Source of the DNA: Corydoras sp. C115
Lineage: Eukaryota > Chordata > Actinopteri > Siluriformes > Callichthyidae
Reading direction: 5' to 3'
Assembly: GCA_019802505.1 (NCBI GenBank)
Contig: JAFMOC010000039.1
Location: forward strand, 1-64,000
DNA: 64,000 nucleotides
Shown here: one piece after another, positions 46,979-57,730 of the stretch
Layout: every line of letters starts with the position of its first letter
Numbering within the stretch: position 1 is the first letter of the stretch
Notes under the pieces: generated by a model
Databases searched by the model: none
Seen by the model: only the letters and a program-made list of their open reading frames with translations
What the model was told of the DNA's origin: nothing
Position numbers and translations under genes: made by a program

Positions 46979-49900
46979 GTGAGTGAAGCACCAAATACAT
47001 CAGAATTACAGACAAAAAACTATTTATTTAAAGTGATCAATATCCTAACTGTAATAATGAAATGTCAGAAAGCAGCTTTACACAAATCAAAGGCATAAAG
47101 TAGATCATACATAGAAATCATTGATCATCAAATTTAACAACCAGCAAAAACACAGTATTTATTTTTTTATTTATTTAAGTATTTTTTTTATAGTGTTGCT
47201 CACTTTTAGCTCAATGGCCTTTAAGTGACAGCATTAATAATTGACAAGAAGGTAGAGCAAAGTGTGGCATCAGAGGAGTGTGTGCATGTGAGGGAGGGAG
47301 TGACCTCCGAGCCTTGTATAATAACACCATCCTTTTCAATTTATTTGTGCCAAACAAGGGCATTCACTCTCCGTAGCTCTTGCCCTCAATAAGAGCTGCT
47401 CAATGATGGGTGGTATTCTCTAATATAACTGCAGATACTGATTCAGGTCTTATTCTACGAGTTCTTCTCTAAAGCCCGTTTTAAAACTGTATTATACCAG
47501 ATCACAGACGTGTGCCTTTTATAGTTGCTAGGTAGAAGAGAGGCTTACTATTGGTATATATCAGGCTGTATTCAACTACAGATTTTCGTAGTCGAATCTG
47601 ATTCGTCAGATTTTCCCTATAGTCGACTGATAGTCGAATCAGTTAAAATTTCACCACAAGATGGCGCTATAAGCATAGTTTTTAAAAAAGATTTTTTTTA
47701 ATATATTTTTTTTTGTTTTTCTTTTTTCTTTTTTTTCTAGAAATTAGGATGATTTTATTTGACAAAAGGCTATATTTATAACGAAAACAAAGACATTTCA
47801 TGTAAAAACTAATGCTTAGCAGCAGCCATGGGCACCCCCATGTGGTCAAAATGGTACATTCGACTATGAGGTTCATAGTCGACTACGGTTCTCCGAATCG
47901 AATCGTCGAATCAGCGAATATTGCAGCTCACCCCTAGTATACACTATAATGAGAAAAGTATGTACACACATGCTTTAAATATACACCATATACATACATA
48001 CAGGTGTAGAGGGTCAAGTTTTGGACATTTTTCATCTTTGTATATATGTGTATGGTTTATTTATTCATTCATTCATTATCTTCCGCTTTATCCTCTATTA
48101 GGGTCGCGGGGGTTCCCCATGCCCATCCAGGGGAGAACGTTTCGGGCGCTGGGCAGATACACCCAGGACAGGGCGCCAATCCATCGCTGGGCACACACTC
48201 ACTCACACAGACACACACTATATGGAGAGGAGAACATGCTAACCACTAAGCCACCGTGCTGCCGGTTTTTTACACTGTGGAATTGTAACACTACAAACTC
48301 CTCCTATATGATAAGTGGACAGCGATAGATTGGCCTGGGTGTATCTGCACAGCGCCCGAAAAGTTCTCCCCTGGATGGGCATGGGGAACCTCCCCCCCCC
48401 CTCCCCCGCGACCCTAATATAGGATAAAGCGGAAGATAATGGATCGATGGATGATAAGTGGAGGAAGCAAAAAGGGGGTGTGTCCAAACTTTATTACAGT
48501 GTGGCATGGTGGCTTAGTGGTTAGCATGTTCTCCTCTTAGCGCTAGGGATTCCGAGTTCGAATCCCAATCTGGGTGGAGTTTCCATGTTCTTCCCGTGTT
48601 CGTGTGGGTTTCCTCCGGGTTCTCAGGTTTCCTCCCACAGTCCAAAAACATGGATCAAGGTCAATTGAATTCTCCAAATTGCCCCATATAGTGCATGTGT
48701 CTGTGTAAGTGAGTGTGTGCCCAGTGATGGTTTGGCGCCCTTTCCTGGGTGTATCTGCCCAGCGCCCGAAAAGTTTTCCCCTGGATGGGCATGGCCAACC
48801 CCCCCCCCCCCCCCTCCGCGTCCCTAATATAGGATAAAGCGGAAGATAATGGATGGATGGATAATAAGTGGAGGAAGCAAAAAGAGGGTGTGTCCAAACT
48901 TTTGGCTGGAACTGTGTATTGTTCTAATTTGCCTGCTTTCTTTCACTGCAGTCACATTCAGGCTGTAAATCCCAGCAGCGTATTATGTAATTAATCTTCG
49001 TTTTTATTTTGTTAAAGCTTTTTGGCATAATTTAAGTCAGGAGGTGCTGGGGTTTTATCTTTGTAGCCTTTGGGGGGGAGGGGGGTGGGAGCAGGAAGGA
49101 ACTTGGCAGATTAACACAGGAGAGACAGACACATTCACACCCAGCATGATCCGAAATGTACAAATGCTGGCTCGCAGTAGCCAAAATTTAAGTGTTACCT
49201 ACTGTGTTAATGTGCGTTTGCACTTTACAATTACAAATGCTGTTGCTGGATAGCGCTCAAGCCTCACTGAAATGGGACCGCCACAGATTTAGGTGGTGAA
49301 TTACTCAACTTCTCAATAACACTCATGATTGTGGAATCAGGGCATGGAGTTTGATGCAATCACTCATTTCTTACACGCCTCTGAGTCTGCGACTAACGAT
49401 TGTTTTAATAATCGATTCATCGGCCGAATGTTTTTCCGATTAATCGATAAATCGGTTTAAAAGTGTCTTTATTCAGAAACAGAACATTAAATAACATGGC
49501 AAAATAATTGATTACAATAATAAATTCATATTAGATTATACATCCATCCATCCATTATCTTCCGCTTTATACTCTATTAGGCTCGCGTTCCCCATGCCCA
49601 TCCAGGGGAGAACGTTTCGGGCGCTGGGCAGATACACCCAGGACAGGGCGCCAATCTATCCCTGGGCACACACACACGCACGCATACACACTCTATATGG
49701 GGCAATTTGGAGAACTCAATTGACTTGATCCATGTTTTTGGACTGTGGGAGGAAACCGGAGAACCCGGAGGAAACCCACGCAGACACGGGGAGAACATGG
49801 AAACTCCACCCAGATGGGGATTCGAACCGGGAATCGTTAGTGCTGAGAGGAGAACGTGCTAACCACTAAGCCACCGTGCCGCCCATATTAGATTATATTC

Positions 49901-52799
49901 AATAAAATGTATTCATAAATTAAAATAAAAGTATGCCCAGCGATGGATTGGCGCCCTGTCCTGGGTGTATCTGCCCAGCGCCCGAGACATTCTACCCTGG
50001 ATGAGCATGAGGAACCCCACCGCGACCCTAATAGAGGATAAAGCGGGAGATAATGGATGGATGAATGAAAATAAAAGTAGTTAAAAATAAAGTAAAATGA
50101 GTGCATTGCTGGGCGGCACGGTGGCTTAGTGGTTAGCATGTTCTCCTCTCAGCACTAGGGATTCCCGGTTCGAATCCCCATCTGGGTGGAGTTTCCATAT
50201 TCCCCCCATGTCCGCGTGGGTTTCTTCCGGGTTCTCCGGTTTCCTCCCACAGTCCAAAAACATGGATCAAGTCAATTGAGTTCTCCAAATTGCCCCATAT
50301 AGAGTGTGTATGTGTGAGTGAGTGTGTGCCCAGCGATAGATTGGCGCCCTGTCCTGGGTGTATCTGCCCAGCGCCTGAAACGTTCTCCCCTGGATGGGCA
50401 TTGGGAACCCCCCCCCCCCCCACACGACCCTAATATAGGATAAAGCGGAAGATAATGGATGGATGGAGTGCATTGCTGATGCAAACATGGCATTCAAACT
50501 GACTCACACCCATAGAGTGCAGTGTCTTCACTGAAGCTTGAGCATTAAATACCACCATCGTGTACAAATTGTATGTATTTATATTTATAAGCCATATTTA
50601 AACACTGCTTAAGACTAGGGTCGCAGGGGGGTTCCTCATGCCCATACAGGGGAGAACATTTCGGGCGCTGGGCAGATAGACCCAGGACAGGACGCCAATC
50701 TATCCCTGGGCACACACTCACTCACACAAACACACACATAAACACACTCTATACACCTTCCTCTTTTTAGAATTTAGACTTTATATGGATAGTTTGGTGT
50801 CAGTATTGTGCATGTTGTATTGGTTATTAGTTGACCTAATGACTATGCAGTGCTTTTTATGATGTCATTTACGGGTAGCAATTAGAACGTTACACTTGTG
50901 CTCCAGATGGACTGATGGTAATGTGCTGCTGATGAGCTTTAAATGAGCAAAAGCATTTGCTAGACTAAATGGTTCAGGCATACTGTATTAAAATAGCATT
51001 TCTATGTTTTTCTTGGTTTCAGGTGGAGTTGGCATTGTGGGATACCGCCGGACAAGAGGACTACGATCGGTTGAGGCCGTTGTCCTATCCAGACACGGAC
51101 GTCATTCTTATGTGTTTCTCTATAGACAGTCCTGACAGTTTAGGTATTACCGTACAACACAACACACCTTGTTCTTCTGTATATGATGGGATTTTCTAGT
51201 AAAGAAAGGAATTCTAAGAAACTGAGTATTATACATTAGTGCACTTACTTAAGATGACTATATAGTTAAGGTTATCGTTCTTCCTTTAAAGGCTTTGGTT
51301 TGCATTTGTTCCATGTTGGCATGAGGCCACTTTTACAGATTGAGGCTGTAATAAAGTTTCATCCATTATCTTCCGCTTTATCCTCTACTAGGGTCATGGG
51401 GGAGGGGGGGGGGTTCCATATGCCCATCTAGGGGAGAACATTTCGGGCGCTGGGCAGATACACCCAGGACAGGACGTCAATCTATCACTGGGCACACAGA
51501 CACACTCCATATGGGGCAATTTGGAGAACTCAATTGACTTGATTGACCCACACGGACCCACACGGACGCGGGGAGAACATGGAAACTCTACCCAGATTGG
51601 GATTCGACGTGAACGTGGTGAACATGCTAACCACTAAGACACCGTGGCCTGTAATAAAGTTCATTCATTCATTCATTCATTTTCTTCCGCTTTGTCCTAT
51701 ATATTAGGGTCGCGGGGGGGTTCCCCATGCCCATCCAGGGATGAACATTTCGGGTGCTGGGCAGATACACCCAGGACAGGACACCAATACATCACTGGGC
51801 ACACACTCACTCACACAGAAACATGCACACATTCTAGATGGGGCAATTTGGAGAACTCACTTGACTTGATCCATGTTTTTGGACTGTGGGAGGAAACCGG
51901 AGAACCCGGAGGAAACCCACACGGATGCGGGGAGAACATGGAAACTCCACCCAGATTGGGATTCGAACTCGGAATCCCTAGTGCTGAGAGGAGAACATGC
52001 TAACCACTAAGCCACCGTGCCACCCTGTAATAAAGTTGTTTGTGTAAACTTACATTACATTTGGTCATTTAGCCGATGCTTTTATCCAAAGGGACTTACA
52101 AAGCGAGGACAGGGTTGATGCAGCATCTCTGGAGCAATGAGGGTTAAGGGTCTTGCTCATAGACCCACATTGGGAACTTCAGTGGAACTGGGATTTAAAC
52201 CCACAAGCTTCTGATTGATAACCCAACACCCCAAGCACTGAGCTACCATGCACTTAAATAGTAATAGTAGCAATTACTTATATTGTCACTGCGTTTCCTA
52301 TTTTAAATAAATATAATCCATGATTATCCATGATAAGTGGTGCATCAAATTTCAAACACCTCTCATATAAATGTATAAATGGTTGATGGTTATATCTTTT
52401 GCATTTCAACAAGATGGCTCGATAGCTCCAAAGTACCTGAGCAACATGAGAGTACCTCTCTTACTTCATTTCTTTTCTTTTTTTTCAAGGTGTAGTTCAT
52501 TCTCTGTATTTTTTGCAGTGTGCATTGTTTGATTCCATGTCATGTGCTTTCTCACAGAGAACATTCCGGAGAAATGGACACCGGAAGTGAAGCATTTCTG
52601 TCCTAATGTTCCCATCATCCTGGTCGGAAATAAGAAAGACTTGCGCAATGACGAGCACACACGCCGAGAACTGGCCAAGATGAAGCAGGTCCGTCTGTCC
52701 GTCTGTTTTCTCTGTCTGTCAGTCTGCATGAGTGCTCACACGTACAATAAACTCCCCAACCGAGTCCTTTACAGCACAGATTAAATGACCAATGCAAAG

Positions 52800-52848
<49 letters not shown>

Positions 52849-53312
52849 TGCTCCGTTGTATATTTACTCCACTCACCATATAGATGGACTTTGTAGTTTT
52901 ACAATTACAGACATGCAGTCCATCTGTGTTCTTGTTTTTGTTAGTCCCCTGTTGGTTCTCTGTGTTCTATTGATCAGTATCATCACAGAACAGGTATCAT
53001 TTGGGTGGTGGATTGTTTATGGTCAGTTCTGCAGTGACACTGATGTGGTGAGGGGGTTTTAGTGCAGCAGTGCTGCTGGAGTTTCATTTAAACACCTCAG
53101 TGACACTGCTGGGATAGGAATAATACACCCACCAAATAATACCTGCTCTGTGGTGTTACTATTGGAGTCCTGAGCACTAAATAGAGTAAAGGGGACGTAC
53201 ACATTATGTACTGTAGAACACAAACAGATGGACTACAGAATGGAATTGTAGAACTACAAAATACAGCTTTACAGGACGTGGAACTGAGAACATGAACGAT
53301 AAGTGGAGCAAA

Positions 53313-53402
<90 letters not shown>

Positions 53403-55046
53403 ACTCTATAAACAAAACTCTGGCAATACTTATGCTCATGGGACTGTAGGACTTTAGAATGGACCACAGCAGATGATCAGTAGAAGCTTTTTTTTGTCTA
53501 CAACACCCATATTTAGCAACTACAAATGCATCTGTTTCCTGTTTTGGGAACGTTTGTTCTCTAAGGAGTTGCATCATGTTCCATATGCTGAGTATTTCTC
53601 AAACACAGACAATTCAGCACGGATGAATTAAATGTGGAAGACCGAGTCCTCTGTGTTTAAGGGCAGTACGCAAAATAGATCACTTTAACTTAGTTTCATT
53701 CAGTTCCCGTCTGAGTTGCACCACTTGATCTAAAGATCCGATCACAATATTGTATTTTTTCTTATGATTGTCATCATGATGATGTTGAGGGACTCTTGCA
53801 GTCCCTTTTTAATCATGATTAACTGCAAAAACAACTAGAGAGGTAACTTTCCTGAAGAAAATGCGTGTGTGATTTCATCTTGGCCGTAGGAGACTCGGTG
53901 CATATGGATAATAAAGCAATGTTGTAGGCGTGGCTGAGTAATAATGTGTCTCTTGATCACAATTTCACAAGACTTGTCTGGCTGCAGCGAATCTCCAACT
54001 CCAGTGAATTTCGTCTTTGTAGCTCAAACGTTGGCCGAGTTTTGGTTCCAAGTATCATTGTAATGGAAAGTGAAGGGGCTCGGAAAAGCGGGAATATATT
54101 GGGAATTGAGGGCGGCACGGTGGCTTAGTGGTTAGCATGTTCTCCTCTCAGCACTAACGATTCCCGGTTAGAATCCCAATCTGGGTGGAGCTTCCATGTT
54201 CTCTCCCTGTCCACCTGGGTTTACTCCGGGTTCTCCGGTTTCCTCCCACAGTCCAAAAACATGGATCAAGGTCAGTTGAATTTTCCAAATTGCCCCATAT
54301 AGAGTGTGTTTGTGTGAGTGAGTGTGTGTGTGTCCATTGATAGATTAGGGTGTATCTGCCCAGCGCACGAAACAATCTCCCCTGGATGGGCATGTGGAAC
54401 CACCCCCGTGACCCTAATAGAGGATAAAGCAGAAGATAATGGATGGATTGGGGATTGAGCTGAGCTGTATACAAGCAGTGGTCTCACCAATGACCCAGAC
54501 GTGTCGTGTAAAAAAAAACGTGTCAAGCTCAAACATTGTGGGAGAAGAAAGCCAGACAAAAACGATGCAATGATAAAAAATTTAATAACAAAAGTATGAT
54601 TGCCATATATGGCAATCCAATAAATTAATTGTCTTGCCTTTAGTAAAGAAACTGTAGGAGGTACCTTAATGTCAGGGGACACGTCATCATGTGTCTTTAT
54701 AGATTACATTAATTACCATCCAACAAGCTGAGCGTGAAGATCAGGTGGTCATATCCAGATGTTTACCCACATGTTTACCACAGATGTTTACCTCTTATGA
54801 TCATTTTAATGCTTTTGCCTCTTAAATTTCGATGAGGCACAGTTAACGAATGCAGAAACGTTTGTTTTACAGGAGCCTGTGAAGCCCGAGGAAGGCAGAG
54901 ACATGGCCAATAGGATCAGCGCCTTTGGTTATCTGGAGTGTTCTGCTAAAACTAAGGAGGGCGTGAGGGAGGTGTTCGAAATGGCGACCAGGGCAGCGTT
55001 GCAGGTCCGCAAGCGCAAGAAGAGAAGCGGCTGTCTGCTCTTATGA
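46823..55046 (+). CDS. rhoc: RhoC-type small GTPase, complete, four coding exons
   Basis: Exons 46823-46978, 51023-51143, 52558-52688 and 54873-55046 join with GT-AG introns in phases 0, 1 and 0 to give 193 residues, the usual Rho length. Seen in the protein: P-loop GDGACGKT (12-19), switch I with Thr37, DTAGQ (59-63), GNKKD (about 116-120), the Rho insert helix (about 124-136), SAK (160-162), a basic tail and the prenylation box CLLL (190-193), whose last Leu predicts geranylgeranylation. Known of the family: a GTP switch that drives actin and adhesion signalling through ROCK and formins at membranes. RhoC rather than RhoA is favoured by Ile43, RISAFGYLECSAKTKEG and LQVRKRKK near the end. 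RhoA usually has Val43, Gly-Ala, Met and LQARR-type tails. Residue 50 is Ser where Gly is usual. The start is the only ATG that begins MAAIRKK, two bases after the acceptor. It is convergent with mov10. Confidence 0.96.
47562..47936 (-). mobile_element. hAT-type MITE, copy 1 (rhoc intron 2)
   Basis: About 375 bp, inverse orientation to the copy at 62865, with the same order of blocks: TCGACTA-type subterminal repeats at both ends and a terminal ...CACCCCTA. The flanks gtatatat / gtatacac match 6 of 8, as for an old TSD. It is AT-rich with poly-T runs near 47700-47740. Confidence 0.8.
47654..47669 (+). promoter_or_regulatory. CTCF-like core inside hAT MITE copy 1
   Basis: CCACAAGATGGCGCTA, identical to the motif in the second MITE copy at 63140-63155. 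Confidence 0.4.
48060..48263 (-). mobile_element. Family-A SINE, middle deleted
   Basis: ATGA tail half joined to the last 35 bp of the head (gctaaccactaagccaccg). Confidence 0.87.
48320..48450 (+). mobile_element. Family-A SINE, 3' part, TSD
   Basis: Flanked by atgataagtgga. Confidence 0.82.
48501..48861 (+). mobile_element. Family-A SINE, complete
   Basis: Its tail and the next 40 bp repeat 48400-48490 closely. Confidence 0.9.
49390..49462. mobile_element. Fragment of a fish MITE rich in AATCGATTAATCG
   Basis: gcgactaacgattg, then aataatcgattcatcgg, then gattaatcgataaatcgg: repeated ATCGAT/AATCG units typical of the end of a common fish hAT-like MITE. The rest is missing. Confidence 0.45.
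49541..49884 (-). mobile_element. Family-A SINE, complete, TSD
   Basis: atattagattata on both sides. Confidence 0.93.
49936..50067 (+). mobile_element. Family-A SINE, 3' third, TSD
   Basis: aaaataaaagta on both sides. A truncated insertion. Confidence 0.88.
50112..50466 (+). mobile_element. Family-A SINE, complete, TSD
   Basis: gtgcattgctg on both sides. Confidence 0.93.
50614..50753 (-). mobile_element. Family-A SINE, middle fragment
   Basis: agggtcgcaggggggttcc to cacactctata. Confidence 0.8.
51023..51143 (+). other. rhoc: rhoc exon 3
   Basis: Acceptor tggtttcag ends at 51022. Reads VELALWDTAGQEDYDRL through SPDSL plus one base of Glu, then donor gtatta (phase 1). It contains switch II (DTAGQEDYDRLR). 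Confidence 0.96.
51359..51648 (-). mobile_element. Family-A SINE, first of a tandem pair
   Basis: Between ctgtaataaagtt at 51346-51358 and at 51649-51661. Partly deleted. Confidence 0.9.
51662..52024 (-). mobile_element. Family-A SINE, second of a tandem pair
   Basis: Followed by ctgtaataaagtt (52025-52037). Complete. Confidence 0.92.
52052..52250 (-). mobile_element. Family-B SINE, near complete
   Basis: atttggtcatttagccgatg to ctgagctaccatgcac. Confidence 0.8.
52558..52688 (+). other. rhoc: rhoc exon 4
   Basis: Acceptor tttctcacag ends at 52557. The first two bases complete the Glu codon split by intron 3. Reads NIPEKWTPEV to AKMKQ, including GNKKD and the Rho insert. The donor is cag|gtccgt, weaker than consensus, phase 0. 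Confidence 0.96.
52801..52843. repeat. (GT)n array
   Basis: About 21 units in rhoc intron 4. Confidence 0.95.
52858..53310 (+). mobile_element. Family-P DNA element, near complete foldback
   Basis: Left arm tttgtagttttacaattaca and right arm aattgtagaactacaaaat are inverted, as are cagcagtgctgctgg and its flanks. No coding. In rhoc intron 4. Confidence 0.7.
53313..53402. repeat. (GT)n(AT)n(AC)n array
   Basis: gtgtgtgt, then about 70 bp of AT, then acacacac: self-complementary as a whole. Confidence 0.95.
54111..54447 (+). mobile_element. Family-A SINE, near complete
   Basis: Short deletion near the middle. Flanked by ttgggaattgag / ttggggattgag. Confidence 0.9.
54873..55046 (+). other. rhoc: rhoc exon 5 (last coding exon)
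   Basis: Acceptor ttgttttacag ends at 54872. Reads EPVKPEEGRDMANRI to RSGCLLL, stop TGA at 55044-55046. It contains the SAK base-binding motif, the polybasic tail and the CAAX box. Confidence 0.96.
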
Positions 55047-55580
55047 GTCCCTTCATGCGCACTCTTCTGCCAACATCCGATACAGTGCTCAAGGAATCAC
55101 CGTAACCAAACCGACATTGCCGTACTGTATTCTGCATTTCATGCACGCACCAGAGAGACTGACCAACAACAGAACAAACCCGTCTGTGCTCTTAAAGTTT
55201 CTGTATGCACATAAAACCCTGTCCTGCCGTCTCTGCGTTTCCGTTTCTTTACTCGTGTGTGTGTGTGTGTGTGTGTGTGAGCGAGAAAGCTGGACTGATT
55301 TGGTTTTCTATGAATTTGTGCCGTAATCTGACTCCCCACTTTCTTCTTCTTTATTGTAGTCCTATTGCTTCTTTACGCATTGTTTACCTGTTTTGAGTAA
55401 AACCTTGGCTGCAACCTGCTACATTTGGAAAATGATTAATACATTTATTATTATTCAGCCTGTGCAGTCGTCGTGTCTTTCTCTCACGGTCTCTGTCCAC
55501 TGCAGGACTTAAGAAACCTACTTAACCAAATCGTGTTAGAATAACATAGTGAGGTAAATAAAGATTAATAACTTCATTTC
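55047..55580 (+). other. rhoc: rhoc 3' UTR, probable
   Basis: Repeat-poor sequence after the stop, with a short GT run (about 55256-55278). An AATAAA signal at 55557-55562 suggests a UTR of about 0.53 kb. Other AATAAA hexamers lie further on (near 55710 and 55840), so a longer form is possible. The true end is an inference. Confidence 0.65.
55557..55562 (+). terminator. AATAAA polyadenylation signal for rhoc
   Basis: First perfect AATAAA after the rhoc stop codon, in gaggtaaataaagatt. Confidence 0.6.
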
Positions 55581-55964
55581 TTCATTTTACTGAGGCTTAT
55601 TTCAATGCTCAAAGGTGATAAAAGCAGAATGAATTTATGACCTAAATGACCCATTAAATGACCAAAAACTCACACTGCGGAGAGAAATCTACACTGAGAA
55701 GTGCAAAACAAATAAAACGGGTAGTTCCGTCCTTAAATCTGATTGGCTGAGCCGTTTGTCCAGTTGTGGCAGTATTGACAAAAATGCACACCACAGACCA
55801 GATCACGTCATGGAGAACCAGTTTATTAACAATTTTCAATAAATGCATTTATGAATTAACCCTTGTTTTTTTTATTACAGTGCTTTTGAATCTGTTCTAT
55901 AAAACATATAAGGACTTTTATATATAATTTAAGTAATTAATTACTTAAATATAATTTAAACTAA

Positions 55965-56305
55965 GGTGACACGGTGGCTTAGTGGTTATCACGTTCTCCT
56001 CTCAGTGCTAGGGATTCCCGGTTCGAATCCCCATCTGGGTGGTGTTTCCATGTTCTCCCATGTCCGCGTGGGTTTCCTCCGGGTTCTTCGAGTTTCCTCC
56101 CACAGTCCAAAAACATGGATCAAGTCAATTGATTTCTCCAAATTGCCCCATATAGAGTGTGTCTGTGTGAGTGAGTGTGTGCCCAGCGATAGATTGCCCC
56201 CCTGAGTGTATCTGCCCAGCGCCCGAAACGTTCTCCCCTGGATGGGCATGGGGAACCCCACCGCGACCCTAATAGAGGATAAAGCGGAAGATAATGGATG
56301 GATGA
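55965..56305 (+). mobile_element. Family-A SINE, first of a tandem pair
   Basis: Between two copies of ataatttaaactaagg (about 55951-55964 and 56306-56321). ATGG tail. Confidence 0.92.
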
Positions 56306-56321
56306 ATAATTTAAACTAAGG

Positions 56322-56668
56322 CGACACGGTGGCTTAGTGGTTAGCACGTTCGCCTCTCAGCGCTAGGGATTCCCGGTTCGAATCCCCATCTGGGTGGAGT
56401 TTCCATGTTCTCCCCATGTCTGCGTGGGTTTCCTCCGGGTTCTCCGGTTTCCTGCCACAGTCCAAAAACATGGATCAAGTCAATTGAATTCTCCAAATTG
56501 CCCCATATAGAGTGTGTCTGTGAGAGAGTGAGTGTGTGCCCAGCGATAGATTGGCGCCCTGTCCTGGGTGTATCTGCACAGCGCCCGAAACGTTCTCCCC
56601 TGGATGGGCATGGGGAACCCCACCATGACCCTAATAGAGGATAAAGCGGAATATAATGAATGAATGAA
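56322..56668 (+). mobile_element. Family-A SINE, second of a tandem pair
   Basis: Followed by ataatttaaactataagg. ATGA tail. Confidence 0.92.
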
Positions 56669-57074
56669 TAATTTAAACTATAAGGCACTTAAGTTAATAT
56701 AAGTTTTTTATATAATTATATACAGTAAATATAATTTATAATTCTATAAAGTTGTACATTATTGTGAAAAATCACAGAAGCGGGGTGTCCCTGCATTCTG
56801 CTTCACATAGGGCCAAATGTCACATCTTGCTGTGATTTATTCACAATAATGCACAACCTCTCGTGCTTCAATGCTTTATATTACCATCATGTGCATTAAA
56901 ATTACAATTAGAAAACACAATTACAAAACTTGATATGTTTTTTAATGAGCAGTCCACAGAAAGGGTACGTACCCTACACAGAAATTGCTGATATCTGTCA
57001 ATCAAACTTTCAGGAGCACTGCGTGAATTCACATTTGTAACAGTGCATAAGATACAATACACTGTTTAATATCA

Positions 57075-57429
57075 TTCATTCATTCATTCATTCATTATCT
57101 CCCGCTTCATCCTCTATTAGGGTCGCGGTGGGGTTCCCCATGCCCATCCAGGGGAGAACATCTCGGGCGCTGGGCAGATACACCCAGGACAGGGCGCCAA
57201 TCCATCGCTGGGCACACACTCACACACTCAAACACACTCTATATGGGGCAATTTAGAGAACTCAATTAACTTGATCCATGTGTTTGGACTGTGGGAGGAA
57301 ACCGGAGAACCCGGAGGAAACCCACGCGGACACGGTGAGAACATGGAAACTCCACCCAGATGGGGATTCGAACCGGGAATCCCTAGCGCTGAGAGGCGAA
57401 CGTGCTAACCACTAAGGCACCGTGCCGCC
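57075..57429 (-). mobile_element. Family-A SINE, complete, TSD
   Basis: ctgtttaatat on both sides. Confidence 0.93.
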
Positions 57430-57463
57430 CCTGTTTAATATCAAAAAAGGAAAATTTATGAAA

Positions 57464-57730
57464 ATGGAGATTCCATGTTCTCCCCGTGTCCGTGTGGGTT
57501 TCCCCCGGGTTTTCTGGATTCCTCCCACAGTCCAAAAACATAAATCAAGGTCAACTGAATTCTCCAAATTGCCCCATATAGAGTGTGTGTGCCCAGCGAT
57601 AGATTGGCACCCTGTTCTGGGTGTATCTGCTGAGCGCCCGAGGCTTTCGCCCCTGGATGGGGAGCATAAGGATCCCCCCCCTACGACCCTAGTAGAGGAT
57701 AAAGTGAAAGATAATGGATGGATGGATGGT
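57464..57730 (+). mobile_element. Family-A SINE, 5' truncated
   Basis: Starts at gattccatgttctcccc. ATGG tail. Confidence 0.86.
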
